NCBI RefSeq assembly: GCF_947305105.1
Contig: NZ_CAMZCS010000013.1
Span: 21,154-85,153, forward strand
Direction: 5' to 3'
DNA: 64,000 bases
From: an uncultured Fibrobacter sp.
Lineage (GTDB): Bacteria > Fibrobacterota > Fibrobacteria > Fibrobacterales > Fibrobacteraceae
Position 1 is the stretch's first letter. Each line of letters begins with the position of its first letter. Below are positions 8,180 to 16,954 of this stretch, piece by piece. The position numbers were made by a program, and so were the translations under genes. The notes under the pieces are model-generated. The model worked only from the letters and a program-made list of their open reading frames with translations, was not told the DNA's origin and searched no databases.

Positions 8180-10516
8180 TCAGTTCCGTTCTTGGGTAAG
8201 TGGAGAAAGGAGGAAGCAGGTCAGTGTGCCAATAAATATCGATAATCCGAAGACATGCACGGGCTGGAACTCGCTAAAGGAGAGCGTTCCGAACGAAAGT
8301 ACCGTCGTGGCCGCCGAAAGGGCAATGGCGAGAGCCGTCGTGCCGACGTGGTTGCTCCCTTCGCGGAAGAAGAGCGAGTAGTCGATCCCGACCCCTAGGG
8401 TGAGAATGACGCCCGCGATGGCGAAGAAGTTGAAGTCGATTCCGGCCAGACCAAAAATACTTGCGACCGCGATGCCTGCGCATACGGGAATGCGGATAAT
8501 CTTGAATGCGGTCTTCAGGTTGTACACGGGAATGAAGATGATGAACATGAGTAAGTTCGTGATGGCGACGAGAATAATCAGGATGTGCGATATGTCTGTG
8601 AGGGACTTGCTGATTTCTGGTACTTTGTTCACGAAGTAGACTCCGTCGCAGCCGTCGGCAAGCCTAGGCAGTGCGGCAGCGTCTTTCACGTGGAGCGGGA
8701 AGACGGCGCTGTAGTAGGCACTGTCGATTTTCCCGAGCCAGAGCGTTTGCAATGCGCTTTGCCAATCGCTGGGGAACGAGTCTTCGGGGGTGATGGCGCT
8801 GAAGTTATCGAGGCTCTTTTGGAACAGGGAGTCACTGCCAAGTTGCTGTGATTTTAGGAAATCTGCGGCGTCACCTTGCAGTGCTTGTTTGATGGTCGCA
8901 AAATCTTCTTGCTGCCGTTTTTGCGATGGGACAAAGTAACTCATGGCAAGGTAGTTGCGGAAGACGGAATCCTTTTTCCCTTGTTCCATCTTGCGTACAA
9001 ATACTTCTTCTTTTTGCAAAACATCTTCGGCCGACGCCCCTTTGACGATGTAGTAGCTGCCGCTCATGCCGAAATCAATGACCTTGTTTGCAAGGAACTC
9101 AGATTCTTTGAGGGAATCGGATACGGTGTAGAGGTTGTGCAAGTCGGTCTGGATGTTCAGGCGGATGAGCCCTGGAATGGCGAGCGCACAGAGCAATGCC
9201 GGTAGCGCGATTTTCAGCGGCCAGCGCAGGCGGTAGTACCAGTCGTACATGTGCGAAAGCGATGTGGCGAAGCGAGTCGCTTGCCCAGCATGGGCCGCCT
9301 TTGCTTTGGGGAATGCCTGGAAGAGGAACAACGTTGTGCAAAGTGCGCTTGCGAGCCCAGTGGCGGAGAATAGGGCCATCTGCCTCAGGAGCGGGAATGG
9401 TGCCACGGAAAGTGCAATATAGCCCAGTTCGGTTGTTGTGAACCCGAGGATTAGCCCCTTAAAAATGCGTTTGCGGACTTCTCTGCCATCGTGATTTTCG
9501 TTGGCGAATTTCCAATCGGTGAAAAAGTGGATGGCGTAGTCGATGCTGATGCCAATGATGCTCGTGCCGAATACCAGCGTGAACATGTGAATTTCCCCGA
9601 ATGCGCTCCATGTGATGGCGAGAGCCGATACGACGGCCATGAGGATGGAGAACAGCGTGCTCGCGATGGGGATGAATGTCCTGAAAATAGCGATGAGGAG
9701 AGCTAGCGCGAGAATGATAGAGATAGTTGAAATCCAGGTGATTTCTTTTTGAGCGTTCTTGGAACTTTCGTAACTGTGGAACGGGACTCCCGACTTGGCG
9801 ACAGAAATACCCGGATAACGTTCACGGAGGGTGTCGATTGCGGCATTGACCTGTTCCAGCACATGTCCTTCGCCTGCAATTCCCTTTTCGCCGGGCCGGA
9901 TTTTTGCACTCCAGAAAATGTATGTCTTGGTAGAGTCGCTTGCGACGAGGCGCCCTTCTTTGAGGGAGAGCTTGTTCGAAAGCAGGGGAGAGTGCATCGT
10001 GAATCGCTCAAAGGCGTGCGCTCCGAGCAGGTAAGGGTCTTCTTCGAGGTGGGAAAGGTCGCTTAGGCTGAATGCGCCGTAAATGCGCTGGAGCGCTTCG
10101 TCGCGTGCGAATTGTACTCCCGCCGTGCTGGCGAGCGCCTGTATGTAGGTATCCCCGAGCAACGAGAAACGGTGATGGTAGGTGTATTCGGCAGTTCCTT
10201 CGAGGGCTCCGTCGGATACCATGTAACGGATAGATTCCAGCCTGGGGTCGCCTTTCAAAGTGGAGTCGAACCAGTCCGCCGCATCGCATGCGGTCTGGAA
10301 ATCCTCGTGGCCTACGAGGATGTTCAACTGGTTCATGGTCTGTTCGCCCATCTTCTTTTCGGCATCGCCGACTTCTTTGAGCGAATTTGCCGTAGGGAGG
10401 ATAGAGTAAAGCGACGTGTCGATGTTCCAGGGGCGCGCGCACAATGCAAGCACGAGCATGGTGACATGCACCATGCTCCAGATGGCGATACCTATGAATT
10501 TCGACTTATTTTTCAA
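8180..10516 (-). CDS. RND/MMPL-type exporter of the aryl-polyene locus
   Basis: This 778-residue inner-membrane protein has the two-repeat layout of MMPL-type RND exporters. An N-terminal TM helix is followed by a roughly 200-residue periplasmic loop and a helical block (ISTISIILALALLIAIF, GTSIIGISIDYAIHFFTD). The pattern then repeats, with a second block carrying GVGIDYSLFF. The paired GISIDYAIHF / GVGIDYSLFF motifs are characteristic. It probably moves the polyene lipid across the inner membrane. The start is TTG at 10516, with AAGG upstream and an 11-nt overlap with the LolA-like gene. The neighbouring LolA-like and DUF3261-like proteins fit an inner-to-outer-membrane route. Confidence 0.88.
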   Translation of the reverse strand: MKNKSKFIGIAIWSMVHVTMLVLALCARPWNIDTSLYSILPTANSLKEVGDAEKKMGEQTMNQLNILVGHEDFQTACDAADWFDSTLKGDPRLESIRYMVSDGALEGTAEYTYHHRFSLLGDTYIQALASTAGVQFARDEALQRIYGAFSLSDLSHLEEDPYLLGAHAFERFTMHSPLLSNKLSLKEGRLVASDSTKTYIFWSAKIRPGEKGIAGEGHVLEQVNAAIDTLRERYPGISVAKSGVPFHSYESSKNAQKEITWISTISIILALALLIAIFRTFIPIASTLFSILMAVVSALAITWSAFGEIHMFTLVFGTSIIGISIDYAIHFFTDWKFANENHDGREVRKRIFKGLILGFTTTELGYIALSVAPFPLLRQMALFSATGLASALCTTLFLFQAFPKAKAAHAGQATRFATSLSHMYDWYYRLRWPLKIALPALLCALAIPGLIRLNIQTDLHNLYTVSDSLKESEFLANKVIDFGMSGSYYIVKGASAEDVLQKEEVFVRKMEQGKKDSVFRNYLAMSYFVPSQKRQQEDFATIKQALQGDAADFLKSQQLGSDSLFQKSLDNFSAITPEDSFPSDWQSALQTLWLGKIDSAYYSAVFPLHVKDAAALPRLADGCDGVYFVNKVPEISKSLTDISHILIILVAITNLLMFIIFIPVYNLKTAFKIIRIPVCAGIAVASIFGLAGIDFNFFAIAGVILTLGVGIDYSLFFREGSNHVGTTALAIALSAATTVLSFGTLSFSEFQPVHVFGLSIFIGTLTCFLLSPLTQERN

Positions 10517-11168
10517 GGAGAGCCTTTTCTTTGGCGGTAAGTTCGCTACTGGGCTTGGGGTTTGAAAGTTCGTATAGGAGGGGGCTCCCGCTCCCGTCTA
10601 CCAATTTTATGCGTTCTAGCCAGGCGCTCCCGCTCAGTTCGATGGACTGGATTGTCTTTTTCACGGAGGATTCCCTCGGGACAAGGCCCACTGTCCAGTT
10701 TTTCCCGTGTCTGTCGAAAAACACGTGGAATCCGGCTTGCAACTTGGCTGTGCTGCCCGAAAAAACGGACTGGATTGTCTTGGCAATTTGTGCGAAGACT
10801 ACGTTATCCTTGGCGCTGACTTCGCTGCGCGTACCATTCGCGTTCTGTTGTACCATCCCGGATTCGGTAATGGCGAGCTGGCTTGCGAAGGGCTTTTCGG
10901 TATCCCAGAGGAGACCGTTCCCGTTTGCGATGGTGAATTTCCCGACCGATACAAATTCCCGGTTGAGCTGCGCGATGAACTTGGTCTGCTTGAAATCTCC
11001 GCGCACGACTTTGTGTGCGGTCATGGGAGCAAAGGTGCTGTCGATGGCCGTGGATTCGCTATCCTTGACGGGGTGCTTCCAGATTTCTCCTTCGGCGGAG
11101 AATCCGTTTGTGGCAAGTAGCGCGCAGGCGCAGAACAGAATGGTGGCAAATTTCATCGGGCTTAGCAT
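10506..11168 (-). CDS. LolA-like periplasmic carrier
   Basis: A 220-residue protein with a signal peptide (MKFATILFCACALLATNGFS). It shows LolA-like features: an early VVRGDFKQTKFI, then KFTIANGNGLLWDTEKPF, a middle strand-helix region, and SSVKKTIQSIELSGSAWLERIKL. LolA-family proteins carry lipids or lipoproteins across the periplasm, and the aryl-polyene locus normally contains one. Two starts are possible, ATG at 11168 and ATG at 11156. The second would put the signal peptide right at the start, and neither has a strong SD. It follows the thioesterase gene by 6 nt and overlaps the exporter by 11 nt. Confidence 0.78.
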   Translation of the reverse strand: MLSPMKFATILFCACALLATNGFSAEGEIWKHPVKDSESTAIDSTFAPMTAHKVVRGDFKQTKFIAQLNREFVSVGKFTIANGNGLLWDTEKPFASQLAITESGMVQQNANGTRSEVSAKDNVVFAQIAKTIQSVFSGSTAKLQAGFHVFFDRHGKNWTVGLVPRESSVKKTIQSIELSGSAWLERIKLVDGSGSPLLYELSNPKPSSELTAKEKALLEK

Positions 11169-11174
11169 GGTGAA

Positions 11175-11618
11175 CTATCCGTTCGCGTTAGCGAGTTTCT
11201 GCCGGTAGGCTTCAATTTTTTCAACGAGTTGCCTGGGGGAGACGAGGCTTGTTTCGCGAGTCCTCATGTCGACGGCCATTTGTGTCGATTCCGCCTTGGT
11301 GGTCACCTTGCCGGTCTCGATGTCGACGAAGGTATAGGAAAGACGGAGCCCGAATTCGTATTCGGTGATTTTCGCCGTGACGCGGACCTTTTGGCGGAAC
11401 TGGAGCGGCCTCATGTACTTGACATGAACATCGACTACGGGCCAACCAAACCCGTCTTTTTCCATGTCTATGTAGGTGTAACCGATTTTATCGAGGAGTG
11501 CGCAGCGGGCCCTTTCCATGAAGTTGATGTAGTTGCCGTGCCACATGATTTGCATCGGGTCGACTTCGTAAAAGGCGACTTCGATGTCGATGGAATTTTC
11601 AATGATGGGTTCGCTCAT
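11175..11618 (-). CDS. Acyl-thioesterase, 4HBT (YbgC/FadM) type
   Basis: This 147-residue hotdog thioesterase has the family signature YEVDPMQIMWHGNY, with the likely catalytic Asp at residue 20, and ends in a long helix. It would hydrolyse an acyl-ACP or acyl-CoA thioester, perhaps releasing the finished chain or editing stalled ones. The start at 11618 (MSEPIIEN) gives the typical 4-nt ATGA overlap with the acyltransferase gene. An in-frame ATG 24 nt further upstream is less likely. It is part of the aryl-polyene operon. Confidence 0.85.
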   Translation of the reverse strand: MSEPIIENSIDIEVAFYEVDPMQIMWHGNYINFMERARCALLDKIGYTYIDMEKDGFGWPVVDVHVKYMRPLQFRQKVRVTAKITEYEFGLRLSYTFVDIETGKVTTKAESTQMAVDMRTRETSLVSPRQLVEKIEAYRQKLANANG

Positions 11619-12589
11619 GGCTGTTGTTCCTTTTTTTCCCAAAAATCAAAAAAGTTGTACCACTGGTAGGGATGCTCGCAGCAGCATTCTTCGACAAATG
11701 CGATGTATTCTTCTATCAGCGGCTGGATTTGTTGTTTCCGTTCTTTGCGGCTGCCCGAAAATTGGGTCGAAGCCTTGCGGATCTTGAATTCGTATTTGGA
11801 GTTCAGGCTGAAATTCTTGCAGCGGATACCGGCACCGAAATAGACGGGGGCGCCGAGGATGCTTGCGAGTATGAAGGTCCCCTCTGGAAATTCGGCCCAT
11901 TCTCCGAAAAACTTGGCACGGAGAGTCCGTCCGCGGTTTGTGGCGGAGGTCCTGTCGCCGGCGATGACAATGAGATAGCCCTTGTCTATCTTGTCCTTGA
12001 TCATGATTGCCGAATCGACGCCGATGTCGCTTGCGTTGATGAGGTTATCCATCAATTCCGGGTTCAGTTTGCGTAGGAGATCGTTATACTTGGAAGTACT
12101 TTCGATGTCGACGATGGGGCAGATACGCAAATCCTTGATTTTGGCATTCCCGTCGATATCGCCTAGGGACCGGAACATGTCCAAGTTGCCGAGGTGAGAA
12201 CTCAATAAGATGGCACCATGCCCTGTTGTGAGGAATTTCTGGAATTCTTTTAGTTCGGGGCTAGGTTCCAAGTCCGACACGTTCAGGCGTCCCATCCAGC
12301 TGAGCATCTTTTCGAGCATCTGGAGTGCGAAACAGAGAACGTGCTTGTAGCAGTCAAGTGTTGTCGGGCTTTTTCGCCCGGTCGCTTTTGCCACCTTTTC
12401 GAGGTAGGCTCTCGAGTTTTTCCGGATGGGTTTTGCGCCGAGGAAAAAGAAAAAGCATATTATGGCGGATATCGTTACAATCAGGGGACGCGGCAGGTAC
12501 TTTGCCATGAGGAGCATGAAGGTGAACGTCCAGGACGTTCCCGACGATACTTCCTTGTGCTCGGACCAGTGTTCCTGAGAGTTATCCAT
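11615..12589 (-). CDS. LpxL/HtrB-type lysophospholipid acyltransferase
   Basis: This 324-residue protein has an N-terminal membrane segment (residues 36-52) and the acyltransferase HX4D motif (SSHLGNLD, His132, Asp137). It continues with GDRTSATNRGRT and FPEGTFILA, typical of the lipid A late acyltransferase family. In aryl-polyene loci such enzymes put the polyene or a fatty acyl chain onto the lipid anchor at the inner membrane. It overlaps the GT2 gene by 8 nt and the thioesterase gene by 4 nt. The exact acceptor cannot be read from sequence. Confidence 0.85.
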   Translation of the reverse strand: MDNSQEHWSEHKEVSSGTSWTFTFMLLMAKYLPRPLIVTISAIICFFFFLGAKPIRKNSRAYLEKVAKATGRKSPTTLDCYKHVLCFALQMLEKMLSWMGRLNVSDLEPSPELKEFQKFLTTGHGAILLSSHLGNLDMFRSLGDIDGNAKIKDLRICPIVDIESTSKYNDLLRKLNPELMDNLINASDIGVDSAIMIKDKIDKGYLIVIAGDRTSATNRGRTLRAKFFGEWAEFPEGTFILASILGAPVYFGAGIRCKNFSLNSKYEFKIRKASTQFSGSRKERKQQIQPLIEEYIAFVEECCCEHPYQWYNFFDFWEKKEQQP

Positions 12590-13328
12590 TTTTCTTGATT
12601 TTCCTCAAAAGCAGGATGGGGAGGCGGAATACCATGCCGAAGAAAAGCTTGGTGTGCAGCCATGAAATGGAAATGTTGTCCCGAACCATCCTGAAGTTGG
12701 AAATACCGTTTTCCGGGTACCGGACCTGGATGGGGTAGAAATTCATCTTCACGTTTCTCCACTTGAGCCTTACGAGAATTTCGATATCGAAACCCATGCG
12801 GAAGTCGGAAAGTTTGCGGATAACAGGGAGAGTCGGTTCAATCGGATAAATGCGGAATCCGCACATGGCGTCGGGAATGTCGAACGAGAGCGTCTCGACG
12901 GCAATCCAGAAGTTCGTAATCTTGCGGCCGTTTTCGCGGCTCTTGGGCACGGATTCATCGTACTGCGGAAAACCGGCGATGAGATTTCCGGGGTGCTTCT
13001 TGGAGGCCTTGACGAAAAATTCCAATGCGCCCAGGTCGTGTTGCCCGTCGGCGTCGACTTGTATGGCGTAAGAGAAACCGGCCTCGGATGCGGCTTCGAT
13101 TCCCTTTGACACGGCATACCCTTTCCCGCAGTTTTTAGCGTAGGAGATGAGCGTGATTTCTGGAATCCTCTGGGCAATGTCTTCGAGAACCTTCTTGGCT
13201 TCGGGGGTGTTCCCGTCGTCGACTATGAACACATGAAGCCCTTTTTTGATGATTTCCTTGGCTACCGCCTCAACGGTGCCTTCGTGCCTGTATACGGGGA
13301 TGATTGCGCAATAAGCTGTATTTTCCAT
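12582..13328 (-). CDS. Family 2 glycosyltransferase
   Basis: This 248-residue GT-A fold glycosyltransferase has the nucleotide-sugar motifs IVDDGN (35-40) and VDADGQHD (91-98), and a C-terminal hydrophobic and basic tail (LFFGMVFRLPILLLRKIKK) that likely binds the membrane. GT2 enzymes are standard members of aryl-polyene loci, where they are thought to build the glycolipid anchor. It lies 3 nt downstream of the synthetase fusion and overlaps the acyltransferase gene. The sugar donor is unknown. Confidence 0.88.
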   Translation of the reverse strand: MENTAYCAIIPVYRHEGTVEAVAKEIIKKGLHVFIVDDGNTPEAKKVLEDIAQRIPEITLISYAKNCGKGYAVSKGIEAASEAGFSYAIQVDADGQHDLGALEFFVKASKKHPGNLIAGFPQYDESVPKSRENGRKITNFWIAVETLSFDIPDAMCGFRIYPIEPTLPVIRKLSDFRMGFDIEILVRLKWRNVKMNFYPIQVRYPENGISNFRMVRDNISISWLHTKLFFGMVFRLPILLLRKIKKNG

Positions 13329-13331
13329 AGT

Positions 13332-15641
13332 TTATACTTCCGTTCCGATCTTGATGGCTCCATTGGAGTATTTCTTGCCTTCCGCATTCCTGAAGCAAAA
13401 GGCAATACGTCCGGTGTCTTTGTCGTAGTTGAGATCCAGCAGGATTCGCGTGTCCGGCAAAATCGGGCTTGTGAACTTTGTACGCTGGATTTTCTGCATC
13501 GAGAGGGATGTGCCGAGATACTTGTGTGCGAGTTTCATGACGAAATTCACCTGGACTACGGCGGGGAGCAACTTGAATGTGTCGAAGTGCCCGTTGTAGA
13601 AGTCGCTTGTTTCGGGAATCTCGATTTCGATCGTTGCCGCGTTTCCCTGGACATCCGCGTTATGGATTTTGTAGTTCGGGTCTTCTTGGGAGTCTTCGAA
13701 AAGGGCCTTGATGTCTGCCGTCTTGATCTTGCCCATGGCATCCTGCGGGAGCCTTTCGGGGAACCGCCAGCGTTTGGGAATGACGGTCGATTCGAGATAC
13801 TGCGAAAGGAAGTTCCTGAAGAACTTGTTCATTTCGAGCTTTGCCGCATCCTTGAATTTTTCCTTGCCGTCGCAATTGAGGGCGATCGCTGCCGCGAGGT
13901 ATTGGCGCTTGCCGGCCATGGCGATGACGCGGACATCTTGCACCAGGCCTGTCTGGCGGAGTCGCATTTCGACTTCGGGGAGGGAAATGCGCTTTTCTTC
14001 GATTTTGACAATGGAATCGATGCGGCCGAGCAGCGTGAAGCGGCCGTCTTCTTCGAGCTTGACGAGGTCCGCTGTCGAGAAACCGCCCTCGTCGTAGATG
14101 TAGGGGGATTCCACGTGGAGGCAACCGTCTTGGGTCAGCGTGATGACGTTGTGCGGGAATGGCTTGTAGAGAGGCCCGTTTTTGCTCTGCCTGTGAGCCA
14201 TGCAACCCGTTTCGGTGCTTCCGTAGATTTCGGTGGGCCAGTATTTGAGAATCTTTTCTGTTTCGGCGGCGGCGTCTTCGGGGAGCAGGCCACCTGCCGA
14301 CAAGATAAACGGCGTTTCGGCAAAATCGACGGGCTCGTTTTTCCCGCCGGCAAGCCTCTTGAGGAACGCCGGGCTTGCGACAATCACGAGCCGGTGGGCT
14401 TTGAGCGCTTTCAACTCTTCGGGGAACTCGACCGTGTTCCTGCGGAACGGGGCTCCGCTCATCAGTGCGAGCAAGAGCGAGAAGGTGAGGCCGAAAATGT
14501 GGTGGTGATTCACCGTCCTCACGACATAGGCATGATCGTATTTTTCGAGGAACTGGGTCGCGAACTCGTTGACTTCGTCTTCTAACTGGATGAATTTCTT
14601 GGGGGATATTTTGGGCTTGCCTGTGGTTCCCGAGGTGTACATGTCCACGTCGGACGATTTCGGGTCGAACATGACCCACTTCCCGTCATCTTCGTGCTTT
14701 TCGATAACGTCTTGAATCAGTGTGGCACCGTCGGCGGGAATATCGGTCAGGAACGAGACCCCTTCCGTGCAGATTTCCTTGATGAATTCTTGCGAGCGGT
14801 TGGCAGAAATTTTTGCGGCCTTGCCGCCCTGCATCACGGCGACCAGGGCGACCATGAAGTAGTAGCTGTCTTCGAAATTCAGGAGCCATGCCTTTTGCGG
14901 CCCGGCTTCGATTTCTTGGCGGACCTTGGACACGTCGGCGGTGAAGTCGGCCCATGTTTTTATGTTGCGGTCTCCATTGCCGTCAAAGGCGAAAATGGAA
15001 TCGGCGGCTCTCGAGTCGCGCGAGAAGGTGGATATGTATTTGTATTGGATCATTTTTTTCTGCACTATTTTTCGAATAATAAATTCACTTGCGAAGAGAA
15101 TTCCCATGAGAATGTAGGAAATTAGCCCGTTGTACAGGGCCCATAGCTTGTCGGAGCCGGCGAAACAGGTGTATGCCGCGATACTGCCGTTAAAGACGAA
15201 GAAGGCGCACCAGACGATAGTCACTTTGGTGCAATAAGGCTCCACGAATTGGCGCTGTGCAGAGTTTTTCAGGGTCTTGTCGCCAAGGCATGCCAGCCTG
15301 AATACGAGGCTGGGGCCAAAGGCCAACGTGGAACCGAAAAGGGCGAGTAGCCCCACGCTGACGGTTACCGGGTAGAATTTCAGGGACAGGATATTGTCTG
15401 TGGCGAATGCGAAAAGTCCGCAGGCGAGAGCAAAGAAAAAAAGCAGGCTGCTTTTCAGGGCCTGCTTTCTACCCCGTCCGGCTGTCTTTAACAGGGCGAC
15501 GAGGTTAAAAAATGCTATTGCTAACAGGGCGATGCTCAGGACTCTCGGGCGCAGCCCCCAAAAACAGAGACCGCAAAAAATGAGCCCTGGGTAAAGAACC
15601 GAAAGGGCGGCAAAGGAAATCTTTCCCGCCGCGGTTCTCAT
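13332..15641 (-). CDS. Fusion of membrane domain, AMP-dependent acyl-ACP synthetase and hotdog dehydratase
   Basis: This 769-residue protein joins three functions. Residues 1-190 hold several hydrophobic helices resembling the small membrane protein found before the synthetase in aryl-polyene loci. Residues 205-650 are an adenylate-forming domain with MYTSGTTGKPK (around 333-343) and IYGSTETG, which would activate the aryl starter acid and load it on an ACP. Residues 660-769 are a hotdog domain with YNGHFDTFKLLPAVVQVNF, like ApeI-type dehydratases. In many loci these are three separate genes. It overlaps the ACP stop by 4 nt (ATGA). No gene making an aromatic starter acid is in this window. 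Confidence 0.85.
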   Translation of the reverse strand: MRTAAGKISFAALSVLYPGLIFCGLCFWGLRPRVLSIALLAIAFFNLVALLKTAGRGRKQALKSSLLFFFALACGLFAFATDNILSLKFYPVTVSVGLLALFGSTLAFGPSLVFRLACLGDKTLKNSAQRQFVEPYCTKVTIVWCAFFVFNGSIAAYTCFAGSDKLWALYNGLISYILMGILFASEFIIRKIVQKKMIQYKYISTFSRDSRAADSIFAFDGNGDRNIKTWADFTADVSKVRQEIEAGPQKAWLLNFEDSYYFMVALVAVMQGGKAAKISANRSQEFIKEICTEGVSFLTDIPADGATLIQDVIEKHEDDGKWVMFDPKSSDVDMYTSGTTGKPKISPKKFIQLEDEVNEFATQFLEKYDHAYVVRTVNHHHIFGLTFSLLLALMSGAPFRRNTVEFPEELKALKAHRLVIVASPAFLKRLAGGKNEPVDFAETPFILSAGGLLPEDAAAETEKILKYWPTEIYGSTETGCMAHRQSKNGPLYKPFPHNVITLTQDGCLHVESPYIYDEGGFSTADLVKLEEDGRFTLLGRIDSIVKIEEKRISLPEVEMRLRQTGLVQDVRVIAMAGKRQYLAAAIALNCDGKEKFKDAAKLEMNKFFRNFLSQYLESTVIPKRWRFPERLPQDAMGKIKTADIKALFEDSQEDPNYKIHNADVQGNAATIEIEIPETSDFYNGHFDTFKLLPAVVQVNFVMKLAHKYLGTSLSMQKIQRTKFTSPILPDTRILLDLNYDKDTGRIAFCFRNAEGKKYSNGAIKIGTEV

Positions 15642-15898
15642 TTCTTCTCGCCCGATTCCTGGATGAGGTTGTAGATGGCGTCGACGACGTCTTGCAACGT
15701 GCGTACGGACTTGAACACTTCCGGGTTGATGTTGCGCGGGAGCATGGACTTGAGTTTGACGATGAGGTCGACGGCATCGATGGAGTCGAGGTCGAGGTCT
15801 TCGTAAAGTCGAGCTTCCGGAACGACCTTGGAGCTATCCATGCCGAATTCACTGATAAGGGCGTCTTGGAGTTTCTTGAGAATTTCGGATTTTTCCAT
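15638..15898 (-). CDS. Acyl carrier protein (first of two)
   Basis: This 86-residue ACP has the phosphopantetheine site DLDLDSIDAVDL, with Ser39 as the attachment residue, in a four-helix carrier domain. It carries the starter or growing chain in the aryl-polyene pathway. The start at 15898 (MEKSEILKKL) lies 9 nt after the other ACP gene and the end overlaps the synthetase fusion by 4 nt. Two different ACPs are usual for aryl-polyene loci, which suggests separate roles in loading and elongation. Confidence 0.93.
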   Translation of the reverse strand: MEKSEILKKLQDALISEFGMDSSKVVPEARLYEDLDLDSIDAVDLIVKLKSMLPRNINPEVFKSVRTLQDVVDAIYNLIQESGEKK

Positions 15899-15907
15899 GT
15901 GTGTATC

Positions 15908-16168
15908 CTATTTGTTGGCCGAAATAAATGCGGCAAGTGCGTTTATCGAGGCAAAATGCTTGCGGGTTTCTTCGTTTACAGCCGTGAAAGTGACACCGAA
16001 GTTTTCCTTGATGGCAAGGCCGAGTTCCAAGGCGTCGATGGAGTCCAGGCCAAGACCTTCGCCTTCGCCGAAGAGAGGAGCGTCGTCGTCGATGTCCGCC
16101 GGCGTGATGTCTTCAAGTTCAAGTGCATTGATGAGGATGTTCTTGATTCTCGTGTTGAGGTCTTCCAT
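15908..16168 (-). CDS. Acyl carrier protein (second), first gene of the minus operon
   Basis: This 86-residue ACP has the site GLGLDSIDALELGLAIKE (Ser43). It is distinct from its neighbour: the acidic stretch EDITPADIDDDAPLFGEGEG comes before the site and an aromatic KENFGVTF after it. It opens the 13-gene minus-strand operon and begins 38 nt from a TATATTTG motif on the same strand (16206-16213) that may be its -10 element. An SD-like AAGGGAC precedes the ATG. Confidence 0.92.
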   Translation of the reverse strand: MEDLNTRIKNILINALELEDITPADIDDDAPLFGEGEGLGLDSIDALELGLAIKENFGVTFTAVNEETRKHFASINALAAFISANK

Positions 16169-16273
16169 AAGTCCCTTTTTGTGTTATTTTTGTTTTTTTC
16201 CGAACCAAATATAGAATAGTTGTCAAATATTTTTAAATTATATTTACATATCATTATTTTGTTTTTGCGTATA
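16169..16273. promoter_or_regulatory. Divergent promoter region of the aryl-polyene locus
   Basis: This is a very AT-rich 105-bp gap between the divergent halves of the locus. On the minus strand it holds TATATTTG (16206-16213), which fits the Bacteroidetes-like -10 pattern TAnnTTTG. On the plus side several TA-rich stretches precede the ATG at 16274, but no clear promoter stands out. Both operons are probably controlled from here. Confidence 0.5.
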
Positions 16274-16954
16274 ATGTCCAGACATATATATATATGCAGG
16301 TTTAGCTTCTGGGCTCCGGGTTTGGAAACCGCCGAGGACTTAGCTGCCTATGCGCGTGGGGATAAGAATATTTCCTGTGTTTCCGCTGTCCCGGCGCTTC
16401 CGTTCGTGCCGATGCTCATGCGGCGCCGCCTTAGCGACGTCTCCAAGATGGCCGTCTACGTGAACCATTTTGTTTCGGAAGGGCTCCCAGAAGCGAAAAT
16501 AACCTTTGCCTCGGAATTTGGCGAGGTGCGGCAGCAACTGAAAATATCGGAACACCTGATCGATACGGAGACCGTGTCTCCTGCGGCGTTCAGCCTTTCC
16601 GTGTTCAATGCCCCGGTCTCGTGCGCGACGATTGTCGAAAAAAACATGGCCGGCTATTCTGCCGCTTATGCCGGTGCGGGCTCCTTCCTGAACGGCCTTC
16701 GGGATTGCGCCGATGCGCTTTCTACGGGCGAGGGTGGCGAGCGGGTGTTCCTCTTTGCCGACGAACTTGTCCCCGAGGTTTATGCTCCGGTCGTGGAGGG
16801 TTACCCCAATGTGCCCTGTGCCATGGCTTTGCGACTTTCTGCCGAGAAGCAGCCCGGCTGTATCGAACTGGATATCGACGAAATCCCGGAAACGCACTTT
16901 GCCGCCGAACAGGCGCTTTGGCTCCTTAAAAAGATACTCGTGGAGAATCCGTGA
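16274..16954 (+). CDS. Ketosynthase-like N-terminal domain protein (Ketoacyl-synt_2 type)
   Basis: This 226-residue protein resembles the short beta-ketoacyl synthase N-terminal domain family found in aryl-polyene loci. It has VPMLMRRRLSDVSKMAVYV near the start, a middle ITFASEFGEV, and SVFNAPVSCATIVEKNM. Only about half of a ketosynthase is present, so it is probably an accessory or partner protein rather than an active enzyme. The start at ATG 16274 (MSRHIYICRF) is preferred to one 54 nt upstream, because the longer N-terminus is encoded by the AT-rich promoter region. It is followed by the PlsC gene with a 1-nt TGATG overlap. Confidence 0.72.
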   Translation: MSRHIYICRFSFWAPGLETAEDLAAYARGDKNISCVSAVPALPFVPMLMRRRLSDVSKMAVYVNHFVSEGLPEAKITFASEFGEVRQQLKISEHLIDTETVSPAAFSLSVFNAPVSCATIVEKNMAGYSAAYAGAGSFLNGLRDCADALSTGEGGERVFLFADELVPEVYAPVVEGYPNVPCAMALRLSAEKQPGCIELDIDEIPETHFAAEQALWLLKKILVENP